Below are positions 1-7,904 of a stretch of DNA of 36,106 bases, in pieces (position 1 is the first letter of the stretch; the number at the start of each line of letters is the position of its first letter). Under the pieces are notes generated by a model that saw only the letters and a program-made list of their open reading frames with translations, was not told the origin of the DNA and made no database searches. The stretch lies in NCBI GenBank assembly GCA_900316255.1, contig ONCI01000007.1, positions 1-36,106 on the forward strand. The letters run 5' to 3'. A program made the position numbers and the translations under genes. The DNA comes from an uncultured Eubacteriales bacterium (GTDB lineage Bacteria > Bacillota > Clostridia > Oscillospirales > Oscillospiraceae).

Positions 1-1
1 C

Positions 2-625
2 ATCCACGATCCGCGGCTCTACGCGGCCCTGGCTCTGGGGGACGCCCGCTACACCCTGTCCCTGCCGAGGAGCGTCACCCTCTCCACCGGCATCGACGCC
101 GTGGCCCACTGCGTGGAGAGCGCCTTCAGCCGTAAGGCGGACCGGCTCTCCCACCTCTTCTCGGCCCAGGGCGTCCGTCTGGCCTTTCCGGCCCTCAGCG
201 CCGCAGTGGCAGGGGAGGAGCTGAACTTGCAGCAGCGGGAGCAGCTCTATGAGACCTCCCTCCTGGGCGGTCTCGCCATCAACCGGACGGGAACGGTCTT
301 TCCCCACAATATGGGCTATTATCTCACGGAACGCTATCACATCCCCCACGGATTTGCCAGCGCATATCTGATGGCGGATCTTTTAAACCACATGGACCGC
401 ACGGCGCCGGAACTCCTGCAGGACTTCTTCGCCTCCTGCGGCGTCACGGAGGGGGAACTTCGCGCCTTGCTGGAGCGCTGCCTGCCGCCCCTGGAAGCCC
501 GGGCCACGGAGGCGGAACTGCTGGCGGCTCTGCCCCGCTGGGAGAACAACGGCTCTGTCAAAAACACCCTGGGGGAGATCGGCCGGGAGCAGATCCTGGC
601 CATCCTGAAAAAGTATCTGCTGTGA
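2..625 (+). CDS. Iron-containing alcohol dehydrogenase, 3' part
   Basis: C-terminal about 207 residues of a group III metal-dependent alcohol dehydrogenase; the 5' end lies outside the window. The helical metal-binding half is visible: the motif TGIDAVAHCVE carries the family Asp-x-x-x-His pattern, and two further histidines appear in FPHNMGYYLTERYHIPHG, where the family places its Fe/Zn ligands. The enzyme would reduce an aldehyde or oxidise an alcohol with NAD(P)H in the cytoplasm. It sits 13 bp upstream of the AraC regulator and the rhamnose genes. Reduction of L-lactaldehyde, the product of rhamnulose-1-phosphate cleavage, to 1,2-propanediol is therefore a reasonable guess, but the substrate cannot be read from this fragment. 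Confidence 0.85.
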   Translation: MHDPRLYAALALGDARYTLSLPRSVTLSTGIDAVAHCVESAFSRKADRLSHLFSAQGVRLAFPALSAAVAGEELNLQQREQLYETSLLGGLAINRTGTVFPHNMGYYLTERYHIPHGFASAYLMADLLNHMDRTAPELLQDFFASCGVTEGELRALLERCLPPLEARATEAELLAALPRWENNGSVKNTLGEIGREQILAILKKYLL

Positions 626-638
626 GGGGGGATCCTTC

Positions 639-1589
639 GTGGACGCGAGCATTTTGAACAGACTCTCCGGCATCACGGAGGAAGAAAAAGAGATCCTGAA
701 GGGCCGCCGCAGCATCGACCGCAGCCTCTACATGGACGGCAGCCGGGACGTGATCAGCGGAGAAAAGCTGCTGGAACGGGGCAAGCTCATCGCCATCCGG
801 CCTCACACCCGCTTCCTTTCCTTCCCGGAGCATAGCCACGACTATGTGGAGATGGTCTATATGTGCGCCGGGGAGACCCGCCATGTGGTCAACGGCAGCC
901 CCATCACCCTGCGGCAGGGGGAACTTCTGATGCTGGGGCAGAACGCCCGGCAGTCCATCGAGCCTGCGGGGGAGAAGGACATCGCCGTGAATATCATCGT
1001 CCGCCCGGCCTTCTTTTCCGGCACCCTGCCTTTCCTGGGGGAGGAGGAGACACCCCTGCGCCGCTTTGTGGTCAGCTGCCTCACCGGGAAAAACGAGGCG
1101 GGCTACCTGCTCTTTCATGTGGCGGAGATCCTGCCCATCCAGAATCTGATCGAAAACTTGCTCTACACCATCATGGAGGACACCCCCAACCGCCGCGCCA
1201 TCCTGCAGATGACCATGGGCCTGCTCTTCGCCCAGCTGATGAACCACACCGAGGCCCTGCAATTCGAGACCCAGGAGCAAAACGCCGTCGTTTCCGTCCT
1301 GCGCTATCTGGAGGATCACTACCGGGACGGGAGCCTGACAGAGATCGCGGAAGAGCTCCACTACGAGCTGCCCTCTCTTTCCCGCCTGATCCGGCAGAAG
1401 GCCGGGAAGAATTATACGGAGCTGCTGCAGGAAAAACGCCTGAGTCAGGCGGCCTGGCTCCTGCGCAACACCGGCAAGCGGGTGGATGAGATCGCAAACG
1501 CCGTGGGCTATGAAAATCTCAGCTACTTCCACCGGCTCTTTGCCGCCCGCTTCGGCCAATCTCCAAAAAAATACAGAGACTGCAAATAA
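639..1589 (+). CDS. AraC-family transcriptional regulator (probable rhamnose operon activator)
   Basis: A 316-residue cytoplasmic regulator. The N-terminal half contains a cupin sensor core around residues 55-110 (PEHSHDYVEMVYM, histidines near 65 and 67). The last about 95 residues form the two helix-turn-helix AraC DNA-binding domain, ending in the signature ANAVGYENLSYFHRLFAARF followed by SPKKYR. The GTG start is chosen because a GAGGGGGG ribosome site lies 7-8 bases upstream. It stands directly before rhaB on the same strand, with a promoter-like site in the 83-base gap, so it probably senses rhamnose or a related sugar and activates the downstream genes. The family is certain; the ligand is inferred from position. 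Confidence 0.9.
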   Translation: MDASILNRLSGITEEEKEILKGRRSIDRSLYMDGSRDVISGEKLLERGKLIAIRPHTRFLSFPEHSHDYVEMVYMCAGETRHVVNGSPITLRQGELLMLGQNARQSIEPAGEKDIAVNIIVRPAFFSGTLPFLGEEETPLRRFVVSCLTGKNEAGYLLFHVAEILPIQNLIENLLYTIMEDTPNRRAILQMTMGLLFAQLMNHTEALQFETQEQNAVVSVLRYLEDHYRDGSLTEIAEELHYELPSLSRLIRQKAGKNYTELLQEKRLSQAAWLLRNTGKRVDEIANAVGYENLSYFHRLFAARFGQSPKKYRDCK

Positions 1590-1615
1590 GGACAGTTTTT
1601 CGGAAAAGTCCCGAC

Positions 1616-1645
1616 CTGCAAAAAGCCCCCTTTCTCCTGTATAGT
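1616..1645 (+). promoter_or_regulatory. Putative regulator-dependent promoter of the rhamnose genes
   Basis: A -10-like TATAGT at 1640-1645 lies 28 bases before the rhaB start. The -35 region (CTGCAA, 1616-1621, spacer 18) matches the consensus poorly, as expected for a promoter needing an AraC-type activator. Confidence 0.4.
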
Positions 1646-1672
1646 AGGATGCAGAAGGAAAGGGGGATTTTT

Positions 1673-2944
1673 GTGAGAACCTATCTTGCTATCGATATCG
1701 GCGCCTCCTCCGGCCGGCACATCGTGGGCTGGCAGGAAGAAGGCAGGCTGCAGACCGAAGAGGTCTACCGTTTCCCCAACGGCGTCACCGAACAGGACGG
1801 CCATCTCACCTGGGACATCGACGCGCTGGTCTTCCATGTGAAGGAGGGCATCGAAAAGGCCCGGGAGCGCTTCGGCAGCATCCAGAGCCTCTCCGTGGAC
1901 ACCTGGGGCGTGGACTATGTGCTGCTCCGGGGGGATGAGGAAGTGCGCCCCTGCTACGCCTACCGGGACAGCCGCACCGAGACGGTGATCCCTCTCGTCC
2001 ACGAAAAGATCAGCTTTTCCCGGCTTTACCGGCACACCGGCATTCAGTTCCAGCCCTTCAACACCGTCTATCAGCTCTATGCGGATAAGCTGGCCGGACG
2101 GCTGGAGGGGGTCACGGACTTCCTCATGATCCCGGAGTACCTGATGTACAAGCTCTGCGGCGTGAAGTCCCATGAGTACACCAATGCCACCACCGGCGGC
2201 ATGATCTCCGCCGAGACCGGGGAATTTGACCCCGCCATCCTGGAGGCCCTGGACCTGCCCCGGCATCTCTTCCACAAGCTGCAGCAGCCCGGCACCGTCA
2301 TCGGCGAATACGAGGGCATTCAGGTGGTGCTCTGCGCCACCCATGACACCGGCTCCGCCGTGGAGGGCATCGGCATGGAGGAGGATGCGCCCTATATCTC
2401 CTCCGGCACCTGGAGCCTGCTGGGTGTGAAGACTCCCAGACCCATCACCAACGAGGCCTCCGAGCTTGCCAACTGGTCCAACGAGGGCGGCGTGGGCTAC
2501 AACCGCTACCAGAAGAACATCATGGGTATGTGGCTGGTGAACCGCCTGCGGGACGAGCTCTGCCCCGGCAAGCCCTTCGGCGAGATCGTGGCCGAGGCCG
2601 AGGCCAGCCGCTTTGAGGAGACGGTGGACGCCAACGCCTCCGCGTTTCTTGCTCCCGAGAGCATGAAGGCAGCCTTCGATCAGGCCCTCTACGTGCAGCC
2701 CAACACCGTGGGCGATTATTTCCGCTGCGCCTACCGGAGCCTGGCCCTCTCCTACAGGAACGCCATCCAGGAGCTGCAGCACAACACCGGCAAGCACTAT
2801 GACAGCATCTACATCGTGGGCGGCGGCGCCAAGAACGGCTTCCTCAACGCCCTCACCGAAAAGGCCAGCGGCAAGAAGGTCATCGCCCTTCCCATCGAGG
2901 CCACCGCCATCGGCAACCTGTTGGTGCAGATGAGCGTGGAATAG
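1673..2944 (+). CDS. rhaB: Rhamnulokinase
   Basis: FGGY-family sugar kinase that phosphorylates L-rhamnulose with ATP to L-rhamnulose-1-phosphate. The N-terminal phosphate loop DIGASSGRH (from residue 8), SVDTWGVDY, the ATHDTGSAV segment and the C-terminal ATP-site motif IVGGGAKN are all present. The GTG at 1673 is preferred over an ATG at 1649 because the AAGGGGG ribosome site at 1659-1666 is correctly spaced only for the GTG and the ATG falls at the likely transcription start. The 423-residue protein ends at IGNLLVQMSVE, about 40-50 residues sooner than E. coli RhaB (489 aa) after the equivalent point. The stop is followed within 6 bases by a repeat element. Identity as RhaB is supported by the adjacent aldolase. 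Confidence 0.9.
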   Translation: MRTYLAIDIGASSGRHIVGWQEEGRLQTEEVYRFPNGVTEQDGHLTWDIDALVFHVKEGIEKARERFGSIQSLSVDTWGVDYVLLRGDEEVRPCYAYRDSRTETVIPLVHEKISFSRLYRHTGIQFQPFNTVYQLYADKLAGRLEGVTDFLMIPEYLMYKLCGVKSHEYTNATTGGMISAETGEFDPAILEALDLPRHLFHKLQQPGTVIGEYEGIQVVLCATHDTGSAVEGIGMEEDAPYISSGTWSLLGVKTPRPITNEASELANWSNEGGVGYNRYQKNIMGMWLVNRLRDELCPGKPFGEIVAEAEASRFEETVDANASAFLAPESMKAAFDQALYVQPNTVGDYFRCAYRSLALSYRNAIQELQHNTGKHYDSIYIVGGGAKNGFLNALTEKASGKKVIALPIEATAIGNLLVQMSVE

Positions 2945-2949
2945 TGTTT

Positions 2950-3021
2950 GTAGGGGGCGGCCTCCCGGACGCCCCGAAAGACAGAATTTCAAAACGGGTC
3001 GTCGAGGACGCCGACCCCTAC
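2950..3021. repeat. Intercistronic structured repeat, copy A
   Basis: 72-bp element bounded by GTAGGGG and CCCCTAC. It holds two potential hairpins: GGGGCG (2954-2959) with CGCCCC (2970-2975), and GGGTCG (2996-3001) with CGACCC (3012-3017). It fills the gap between rhaB and the isomerase gene but leaves the downstream ribosome site free. A relative lies at 4479-4546. Confidence 0.85.
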
Positions 3022-3047
3022 GATAAAACACAACAGGGAGGTCTATT

Positions 3048-4469
3048 ATGTTAGTCAACACCAAAGCACGCATCGGCGTATTCTCCATCGCGCTGGGCGC
3101 CTATCTGCCCCAGTTCCCCAGCCTGGTCCCCGAATTCGAGGCCCAGTACGCGGACTTCAAGAAGCGCATCCCCGATTCTGTGGAGCTCATCGACGGCGGC
3201 CTTGTCACCACCAAGGAGAAGGCCATGGAGGCCGGCGACAAGTTCCGTGCTGCGGACGTGGATCTGGTGATCCTGCAGCTGCTGACCTACGCCACCTCCT
3301 ATAACATGCTGCCCGCCGTACGGGACCTGGATGTGCCGGTGGTGCTGGTGAACCTGCAGAAGAAGAAAGCCCCCGACTATGCCAATACCGACACCGCCAC
3401 CTGGCTGGGCGAGCTCTACGCCTGCGGCGCCGTGGGAGAGATGGTGGCAGACCTGGAGCGGGCCGGCAAGCGCCACGCGGTCATCACCGGCGTCGTGGAA
3501 GGCGGCGACCCGGAGGTGGACGCTGAAATTGCCGACTGGTGCCGCGCCGCCCAGGTGCGCCGGAGATTCCGGGACACCAACCTGGCCCAGATCGGCCGCC
3601 CCTATCCCGGCATGATGGACCTGTACATCGACGAGACCAATCTCTATCACCGCATGTGGCTCTACACCAAGCAGTTTGACTGGGAAAAGATGTGGGCCAT
3701 CGCCGACGACATCACAGACGAGGACGCCATCCGCGCCAAGGCCCAGGACATCCTGGACACCTTTGACATCGAGGGCGGCGGCACCGTCGAAAAGGTCTGG
3801 GATATGGCCAAGTACGTGGTGGCCTTCGAGCAGTGGGTCAAGGACGAGAAGCTGGGCTTCGTGGCCAGCCACTATGACGGCTTTGCCCAGGGCGTGGCCG
3901 GCAAGCTGGACTCCATGCTGATCCCCGCCTTCTCCATGCTCATCAAGCAGGGCACCGCCTGCGCCGTGGAGGGCGATATCAAGGTCGCCATGGCCATGAG
4001 CATCCTCAAGACCATCTCCGGCATGGGTCAGCTCAGCGAGATGTACTCCATCGACTTCCCCGAGGACATCTGCATCATCGGCCACTCCGGTTCCGGCGAC
4101 GCGGACATCTCCAGGGCCAAGAAGCCCACCATGAAGATCGTCCCCGTCTTCCACGGCAAGACCGGCGGCGGCTATCTCACCCAGTTCTATCCCGCAGAGG
4201 GCCCCGTCACCTATCTGGGCATTACCCAGGACCGGGACGGCCACTTCAAGTTCGTGGTGGCTGAGGGCGTCAACGAGCCCGGCCCCATCTTCACCTTTGG
4301 CGACACCAACATGCGCACCCGCTTCAGCTGCGGCGCCCGGGACTTCTGCAACCGCTGGAGCGAGGCCGGCCCCACACACCACATGGCCGCCGCTTCCGGC
4401 CGCTGGATCGACACCATCCTGAAGGTGGCCAAGATCTTCAACGTCCCCGTGGACGTCATTACGAGGTAA
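3048..4469 (+). CDS. L-fucose/L-arabinose isomerase-family protein, probable rhamnose isomerase
   Basis: A 473-residue sugar isomerase of the fucose/arabinose isomerase fold (COG2407-like), not of the canonical RhaA family. Visible features are the N-terminal Rossmann-like part with the ILQLLTYATSYNMLPAVRD segment, a middle domain, and a C-terminal barrel with conserved GHSGSGDAD and FHGKTGGGY stretches. These enzymes use a divalent metal to convert an aldose to a ketose. Lying between rhamnulokinase and rhamnulose-1-phosphate aldolase, with no RhaA in view, it most probably converts L-rhamnose to L-rhamnulose. Fucose or another 6-deoxyhexose is the alternative. A GGGAGG ribosome site precedes the ATG. 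Fold call is confident; substrate is by context. Confidence 0.8.
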   Translation: MLVNTKARIGVFSIALGAYLPQFPSLVPEFEAQYADFKKRIPDSVELIDGGLVTTKEKAMEAGDKFRAADVDLVILQLLTYATSYNMLPAVRDLDVPVVLVNLQKKKAPDYANTDTATWLGELYACGAVGEMVADLERAGKRHAVITGVVEGGDPEVDAEIADWCRAAQVRRRFRDTNLAQIGRPYPGMMDLYIDETNLYHRMWLYTKQFDWEKMWAIADDITDEDAIRAKAQDILDTFDIEGGGTVEKVWDMAKYVVAFEQWVKDEKLGFVASHYDGFAQGVAGKLDSMLIPAFSMLIKQGTACAVEGDIKVAMAMSILKTISGMGQLSEMYSIDFPEDICIIGHSGSGDADISRAKKPTMKIVPVFHGKTGGGYLTQFYPAEGPVTYLGITQDRDGHFKFVVAEGVNEPGPIFTFGDTNMRTRFSCGARDFCNRWSEAGPTHHMAAASGRWIDTILKVAKIFNVPVDVITR

Positions 4470-4478
4470 AAGTGATAT

Positions 4479-4546
4479 GTAGGGGACGGCCTCCGGACGT
4501 CCCGCAACAGAAAACAGGACGGGTCGTCGAGGACGCCGACCCCTAC
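4479..4546. repeat. Intercistronic structured repeat, copy B
   Basis: 68-bp relative of the element at 2950-3021, again between GTAGGGG and CCCCTAC. Hairpin 1 is GGGACG (4483-4488) with CGTCCC (4498-4503), which differs from copy A by a compensated base pair. Hairpin 2 is GGGTCG (4521-4526) with CGACCC (4537-4542). It separates the isomerase gene from rhaD. Confidence 0.85.
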
Positions 4547-4570
4547 GGATAGTAAATGGAGGATTATAAT

Positions 4571-5383
4571 ATGAAAGACATTCTTACCGCTCCCTTTATG
4601 GTGGAGATGATCCGCACTACCACGAATATGTACAACCACGGCTGGGACGAGCGCAACGGCGGCAACATCAGCCTGCTGCTGGACGAGGCCGAAGTGAAGG
4701 AATACCTGGACACCGGGAAGGTCCTGCGCGCCATCCCCACCGGTTTCTCCGCCCCTGAGCTGGAAGGAAAGTACTTCCTGGTCACCGGCACCGGCAAGTA
4801 CTTCAAGAACGTCCAGTACGCTCCCGATGTGAACCTGGGCCTGGTCCGTCTCACCGACGGCGGCGAGACTGCCGAGCTGCTCTGGGGCTACAGTGACGGC
4901 GGCAAGTTCACCAGCGAGTTCCCCGCCCACATGATGAGCCATGTGGCCCGCCTGAAGGTGGATCCCATGAACCGGGTCGTCATGCACTGCCATCCCGCAA
5001 ACCTGCTGGCCATGACCTACGTCCACACCCTGGACGAGCGGGAGTTCACCCGCACCCTGTGGCAGATGTGCACCGAGTGCATCGTGGTCTTCCCCGACGG
5101 CGTGAACGTGCTGCCCTGGATGCTCTGCGGCACCAACGAGATCGGCGAAGCCACCGCCGAGAAGATGGGCACCGCACGCCTGGTGGTCTGGAGCCTCCAC
5201 GGCATCTACGGCGCCGGCAAGGACCTGGACGAGACCTTCGGCCTCATCGAGACCGCCGAGAAGGCCGCCGAGATCTACATGAAGATCGCCCACCTGCCCC
5301 GCGTGAACACCATCACCGACGACATGATGCACCAGCTGGAGGAGCGCTTCGGCGTCAAGGGCCGCGAGGGCTACCTGGACTGA
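4571..5383 (+). CDS. rhaD: Rhamnulose-1-phosphate aldolase
   Basis: Class II, zinc-dependent aldolase of 270 residues that splits L-rhamnulose-1-phosphate into dihydroxyacetone phosphate and L-lactaldehyde. It follows E. coli RhaD closely through KGWDERNGGN-like (here HGWDERNGGN), VTGTGKYFKNVQ, the metal motif HCHPANL (His139, His141), VFPDGV.LPWM and the third metal His210 in LHGIYGAG. Glu116 in TSEFPAH matches the catalytic glutamate. The ATG at 4571 is chosen over one at 4556 because the GGAGG at 4558-4562 is then 8 bases upstream; the earlier ATG overlaps that site. Last gene of the rhamnose group, followed by a terminator. Confidence 0.95.
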   Translation: MKDILTAPFMVEMIRTTTNMYNHGWDERNGGNISLLLDEAEVKEYLDTGKVLRAIPTGFSAPELEGKYFLVTGTGKYFKNVQYAPDVNLGLVRLTDGGETAELLWGYSDGGKFTSEFPAHMMSHVARLKVDPMNRVVMHCHPANLLAMTYVHTLDEREFTRTLWQMCTECIVVFPDGVNVLPWMLCGTNEIGEATAEKMGTARLVVWSLHGIYGAGKDLDETFGLIETAEKAAEIYMKIAHLPRVNTITDDMMHQLEERFGVKGREGYLD

Positions 5384-5412
5384 GATCAGCGCACAATTTG
5401 ATTTATCCCAAC

Positions 5413-5446
5413 GGACCCCCGGCGCGAAAGCGCCGGGGGTCCTTTC
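5413..5446 (+). terminator. Rho-independent terminator after rhaD
   Basis: Perfect 13-bp stem (GGACCCCCGGCGC with its complement) closed by a GAAA tetraloop and followed by a short TTT run, 30 bases after the rhaD stop. Confidence 0.85.
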
Positions 5447-5507
5447 CCTATCGGCTCCCGTGCCTGGCAGGATCCTGCCGGAAGCGCCCTCAAAAGGGAA
5501 AAAGTCC

Positions 5508-5536
5508 TTGCCTTTTCCCGGCGCATACAGTAGAAT
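5508..5536 (+). promoter_or_regulatory. Promoter of the Mrp-like operon
   Basis: TTGCCT (5508-5513) and TAGAAT (5531-5536) with a 17-bp spacer, about 74 bases before the first start codon. A second TATACT at 5547-5552 lacks a good -35 partner. Confidence 0.65.
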
Positions 5537-5609
5537 CCGAGTGTTGTATACTCTCGAAATCGCCTCCGTTCCCCGCCGGATCGGAGACGGGGAAAGAGGA
5601 GGAATGGGC

Positions 5610-6104
5610 ATGCTGATGTTTTTGTTTTTCTTTGCGCTCTGGCTGCTTTTCAACGGGCGGCTGGGCTGGGACGTGGCCGGCGTGGGCCTGGTGCTGAGCG
5701 CCCTGGTCACCCTCTTTGCGGTGAAGGTCTGCGGCTGGTCCGACCGGCGGAGCCGTCGGCTTTTGAGGATCGCCTGGCAGCTTCTCTGCTATGCCGGGTG
5801 CCTGATCGTGGAGATCGTCAAGGCAAATCTGGCCGCCATGCGGGTGATCCTGTCCCCGGGCTGCCGCTCGGTGCGGCCAAGGATCTTTCCTTTCGACAGT
5901 CACCTGCACCGGGGCTTTCTCCAGACCATCCTGGCCAATTCCATCACCATCACCCCGGGCACCTACACCCTGGGCATCTATGACAGCACCTTGATGGTCC
6001 ACGCCCTGAACGGCGACTTTGCCGCGAGCACCCCGGACAGCGGCCTGAACCGCCGCCTGATGGCCATGGAGGAGACGCTTGCGGAAAAGGAGGGGAAGGC
6101 ATGA
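5610..6104 (+). CDS. mrpE: Na+/H+ antiporter subunit E (MrpE/MnhE family)
   Basis: A 164-residue small membrane subunit of Mrp-type multisubunit cation/proton antiporters. It has two N-terminal hydrophobic segments (from MLMFLFFFALWLLF) and the family signature LANSITITPGTYTL in the cytoplasmic C-terminal part. The ATG at 5610 is chosen rather than 5604 because the AGAGGAGG ribosome site ends at 5602, leaving a normal 7-base gap. It opens a ten-gene operon with overlapping or nearly touching genes; its TGA overlaps the ATG of the next gene. MrpE is needed for assembly or activity of the complex in known systems, but is not itself an ion channel. Confidence 0.9.
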   Translation: MLMFLFFFALWLLFNGRLGWDVAGVGLVLSALVTLFAVKVCGWSDRRSRRLLRIAWQLLCYAGCLIVEIVKANLAAMRVILSPGCRSVRPRIFPFDSHLHRGFLQTILANSITITPGTYTLGIYDSTLMVHALNGDFAASTPDSGLNRRLMAMEETLAEKEGKA

Positions 6105-6427
6105 GCGCTTTTATGCAAGGCTATCTGCTCATCGCCTTGACGGTGCTGGGCGTGCTGGTGCTGCTGACGCTGCTCTACGCGGTGCTGGGCAAGCGCTTCA
6201 CCGACAAGATCGTGGCGGCCAATATGATCGGCTCCCTGGGCCTCAATATGATCGTGGTCCTGGCGATCTTCATCGGGGCGGACTATATCCTGGACATCGG
6301 CCTGGTCTTCGCCCTGCTGGCCTTCCTGATGGTCATCGTGCTCTGCCGCTTTGTGCAGAACCAGGTCCTGGGCAAGCTGCGGGAGCCGGCGGAAAAAACG
6401 GAGGAGGAAAAGGAGGGAGAGGCATGA
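6101..6427 (+). CDS. mrpF: Na+/H+ antiporter subunit F (MrpF/MnhF family)
   Basis: A 108-residue protein with three membrane helices (about residues 5-28, 38-60 and 62-82), matching the MrpF/MnhF family in length and in the segment KIVAANMIGSLGLNMIVVLA. The C-terminus is a charged, lysine/glutamate-rich tail that would lie in the cytoplasm. It overlaps both neighbours by ATGA-type junctions, so translation is probably coupled along E-F-G. In Mrp complexes MrpE, F and G pack beside the MrpA side of the assembly. Confidence 0.9.
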   Translation: MSAFMQGYLLIALTVLGVLVLLTLLYAVLGKRFTDKIVAANMIGSLGLNMIVVLAIFIGADYILDIGLVFALLAFLMVIVLCRFVQNQVLGKLREPAEKTEEEKEGEA

Positions 6428-6732
6428 TCCGGGAGATCCTGGCGGCAGTCCTGATCGGGCTGGGGCTCATCTGCTGCTGCATCGCCATGTACGGCGTCTA
6501 TCGCATGGACTATGTGCTCTCGCGCATCCATGCCGCCGCCATTATCGACACGCTGGGCACCCTGCTGATTTTCGCGGGGATGATCCTGCTCCGGGGCCTG
6601 GGCTGGGCCAGCGCCAAGATCCTGCTGATCCTGGCCTTCCAGTGGATCACCGGCCCCGTCTCCACCCACCGCATCAGCAGGGTGGAGATCCTCAGCAATC
6701 CCGACTATGACAAGCACTGTGAGGTGGAATGA
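6424..6732 (+). CDS. mrpG: Na+/H+ antiporter subunit G (MrpG/MnhG family)
   Basis: A 102-residue membrane protein with three helices and the MrpG landmarks YRMDYVLSRIHAAAIIDTLG and the QWITGPVSTHRISR stretch near the end of the third helix. Start ATG at 6424 overlaps the stop of the F subunit, and a GGAGGAAAAGGAGG tract lies just upstream. It completes the E-F-G block that in Mbh-type hydrogenases corresponds to MbhA, B and C. Confidence 0.9.
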   Translation: MIREILAAVLIGLGLICCCIAMYGVYRMDYVLSRIHAAAIIDTLGTLLIFAGMILLRGLGWASAKILLILAFQWITGPVSTHRISRVEILSNPDYDKHCEVE

Positions 6733-6986
6733 TGGCTGCTGTTGAAACCCTGCTGCTTATCGGCCTGATCGTCTGCGCCGTGGCGGCGAACTTTACCCGC
6801 AATCTCCTGCCCACCATTATCATCTACGCCGCCTTCGGCACCATGCTCAGCGTGATCTGGATCCTGCTGAAGGCGCCGGACCTTGCCATCACCGAGGCCG
6901 CGGTAGGCGTGGGCATCGACTCGATCCTCTTTCTGCTGGCTCTGCGCAGCATGCATCACATGGACGGAACGGGGGACGGAACATGA
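6729..6986 (+). CDS. MbhD/DUF4040-type antiporter subunit (MrpA C-terminal segment homologue)
   Basis: An 85-residue protein with three hydrophobic helices and the motif APDLAITEAAVGVGIDS, typical of the MbhD segment that in standard MrpA is fused behind the NuoL-like domain. Here it is a free subunit, as in energy-converting Mbh hydrogenases. Two consecutive ATG codons (6729 and 6732) are possible starts; the second has better spacing to GAGGTGG, and the difference is one residue. The stop overlaps the next start. Confidence 0.85.
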   Translation: MMAAVETLLLIGLIVCAVAANFTRNLLPTIIIYAAFGTMLSVIWILLKAPDLAITEAAVGVGIDSILFLLALRSMHHMDGTGDGT

Positions 6987-7903
6987 AAAAACCCCTTTGG
7001 TATGAAAAGCTGGAGCGCTGGGTGGAGGGGGACAGCCCCTCCCTGCCCGAGCCTCAGGCCCATGTGGAAAAACCACAGGCGGAAAGGAAAGAGGAGGCCC
7101 CCGTGCAGCACGGCCCCTCTCTGCTCCGGGGCGCCGGCGGTATGGCCGTGTACCGCCTCACTACCGCTTTCGGCATCCTCTGCTGCGCCATCTTCGCCCT
7201 GCTGATGCTCGCCACCGTGGCCTATCTGCCCCGCTTCGGCGACGCGGACAACGCTCCCGCCAACGAGACCTCCCGCCGCTATATCGAGCAGGGCATGCAG
7301 GAGGTTGGCGCCACGAACCTGGTCACCAACATCATCCTGGTCTACCGCGGCTTTGATACCTATGGGGAGAGCTGCGTCCTCTTCCTTGGCGCAACGGCGG
7401 TGATCATGCTGCTGGAGGCGGACCGGAAGAACACCTCCCGAAAAGACCGCCTGGACCTGAGGCGCAGCGACGCCCTGGATGAGGAGGAACGCAGCCAGAT
7501 CCTGGCCCACATCACCACGGTCCTCATGCCGGTGATTTTTCTCTACGGGGTCTATATCCTCTGCAACGGCCACCTCTCTCCCGGCGGCGGCTTTGCCGGA
7601 GGCAGCATCCTGGGCGGCGCCCTGATCCTCTGCGAGAACGCCTTCGGCCCCCGCCGGGTGCAGAGCTTCTTCAACCACAAGGTCTACCACATCATCAAGG
7701 TGGGGGCCCTGATCCTCTATGCCGTCCTGATCTGCTACACCATCTATGTGGGGGCAAACGGCCTGCCCAACGTCATCCCCCTGGGACGGCCCGGCAGCAT
7801 CCTCTCGGCGGGCATCATCCTGCCCATCAACGTGGCGGTGGGCCTGGAAGTGGCCTGCACCATGTACGCGTTCTATACTTACTTCGGAAGGGGGGAGCTG
7901 TGA
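6983..7903 (+). CDS. MbhE-MnhB fusion subunit of the antiporter complex
   Basis: A 306-residue membrane protein joining two modules usually found apart. Residues about 55-150 resemble MbhE, the distal end of MrpA, with the signature NLVTNIILVYRGFDTYGES. Residues about 170-305 are an MnhB/MrpB domain with four helices and the motif NGHLSPGGGFAGGSILGG. The first about 50 residues are a polar extension rich in proline and charged residues. The fusion removes the gene border that normally separates MrpA from MrpB. ATGA overlap with the upstream gene and a 1-base gap to the next start indicate tight coupling. Confidence 0.85.
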   Translation: MKKPLWYEKLERWVEGDSPSLPEPQAHVEKPQAERKEEAPVQHGPSLLRGAGGMAVYRLTTAFGILCCAIFALLMLATVAYLPRFGDADNAPANETSRRYIEQGMQEVGATNLVTNIILVYRGFDTYGESCVLFLGATAVIMLLEADRKNTSRKDRLDLRRSDALDEEERSQILAHITTVLMPVIFLYGVYILCNGHLSPGGGFAGGSILGGALILCENAFGPRRVQSFFNHKVYHIIKVGALILYAVLICYTIYVGANGLPNVIPLGRPGSILSAGIILPINVAVGLEVACTMYAFYTYFGRGEL

Positions 7904-7904
7904 T

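Noticed and set aside
4556..4570. Upstream ATG as start of rhaD
   Set aside because: It overlaps the ribosome binding site that serves the ATG at 4571 and adds five residues absent from E. coli RhaD.
5447..5609. Riboswitch before the Mrp-like operon
   Set aside because: The 75-base leader after the promoter shows no stable fold or known aptamer sequence.
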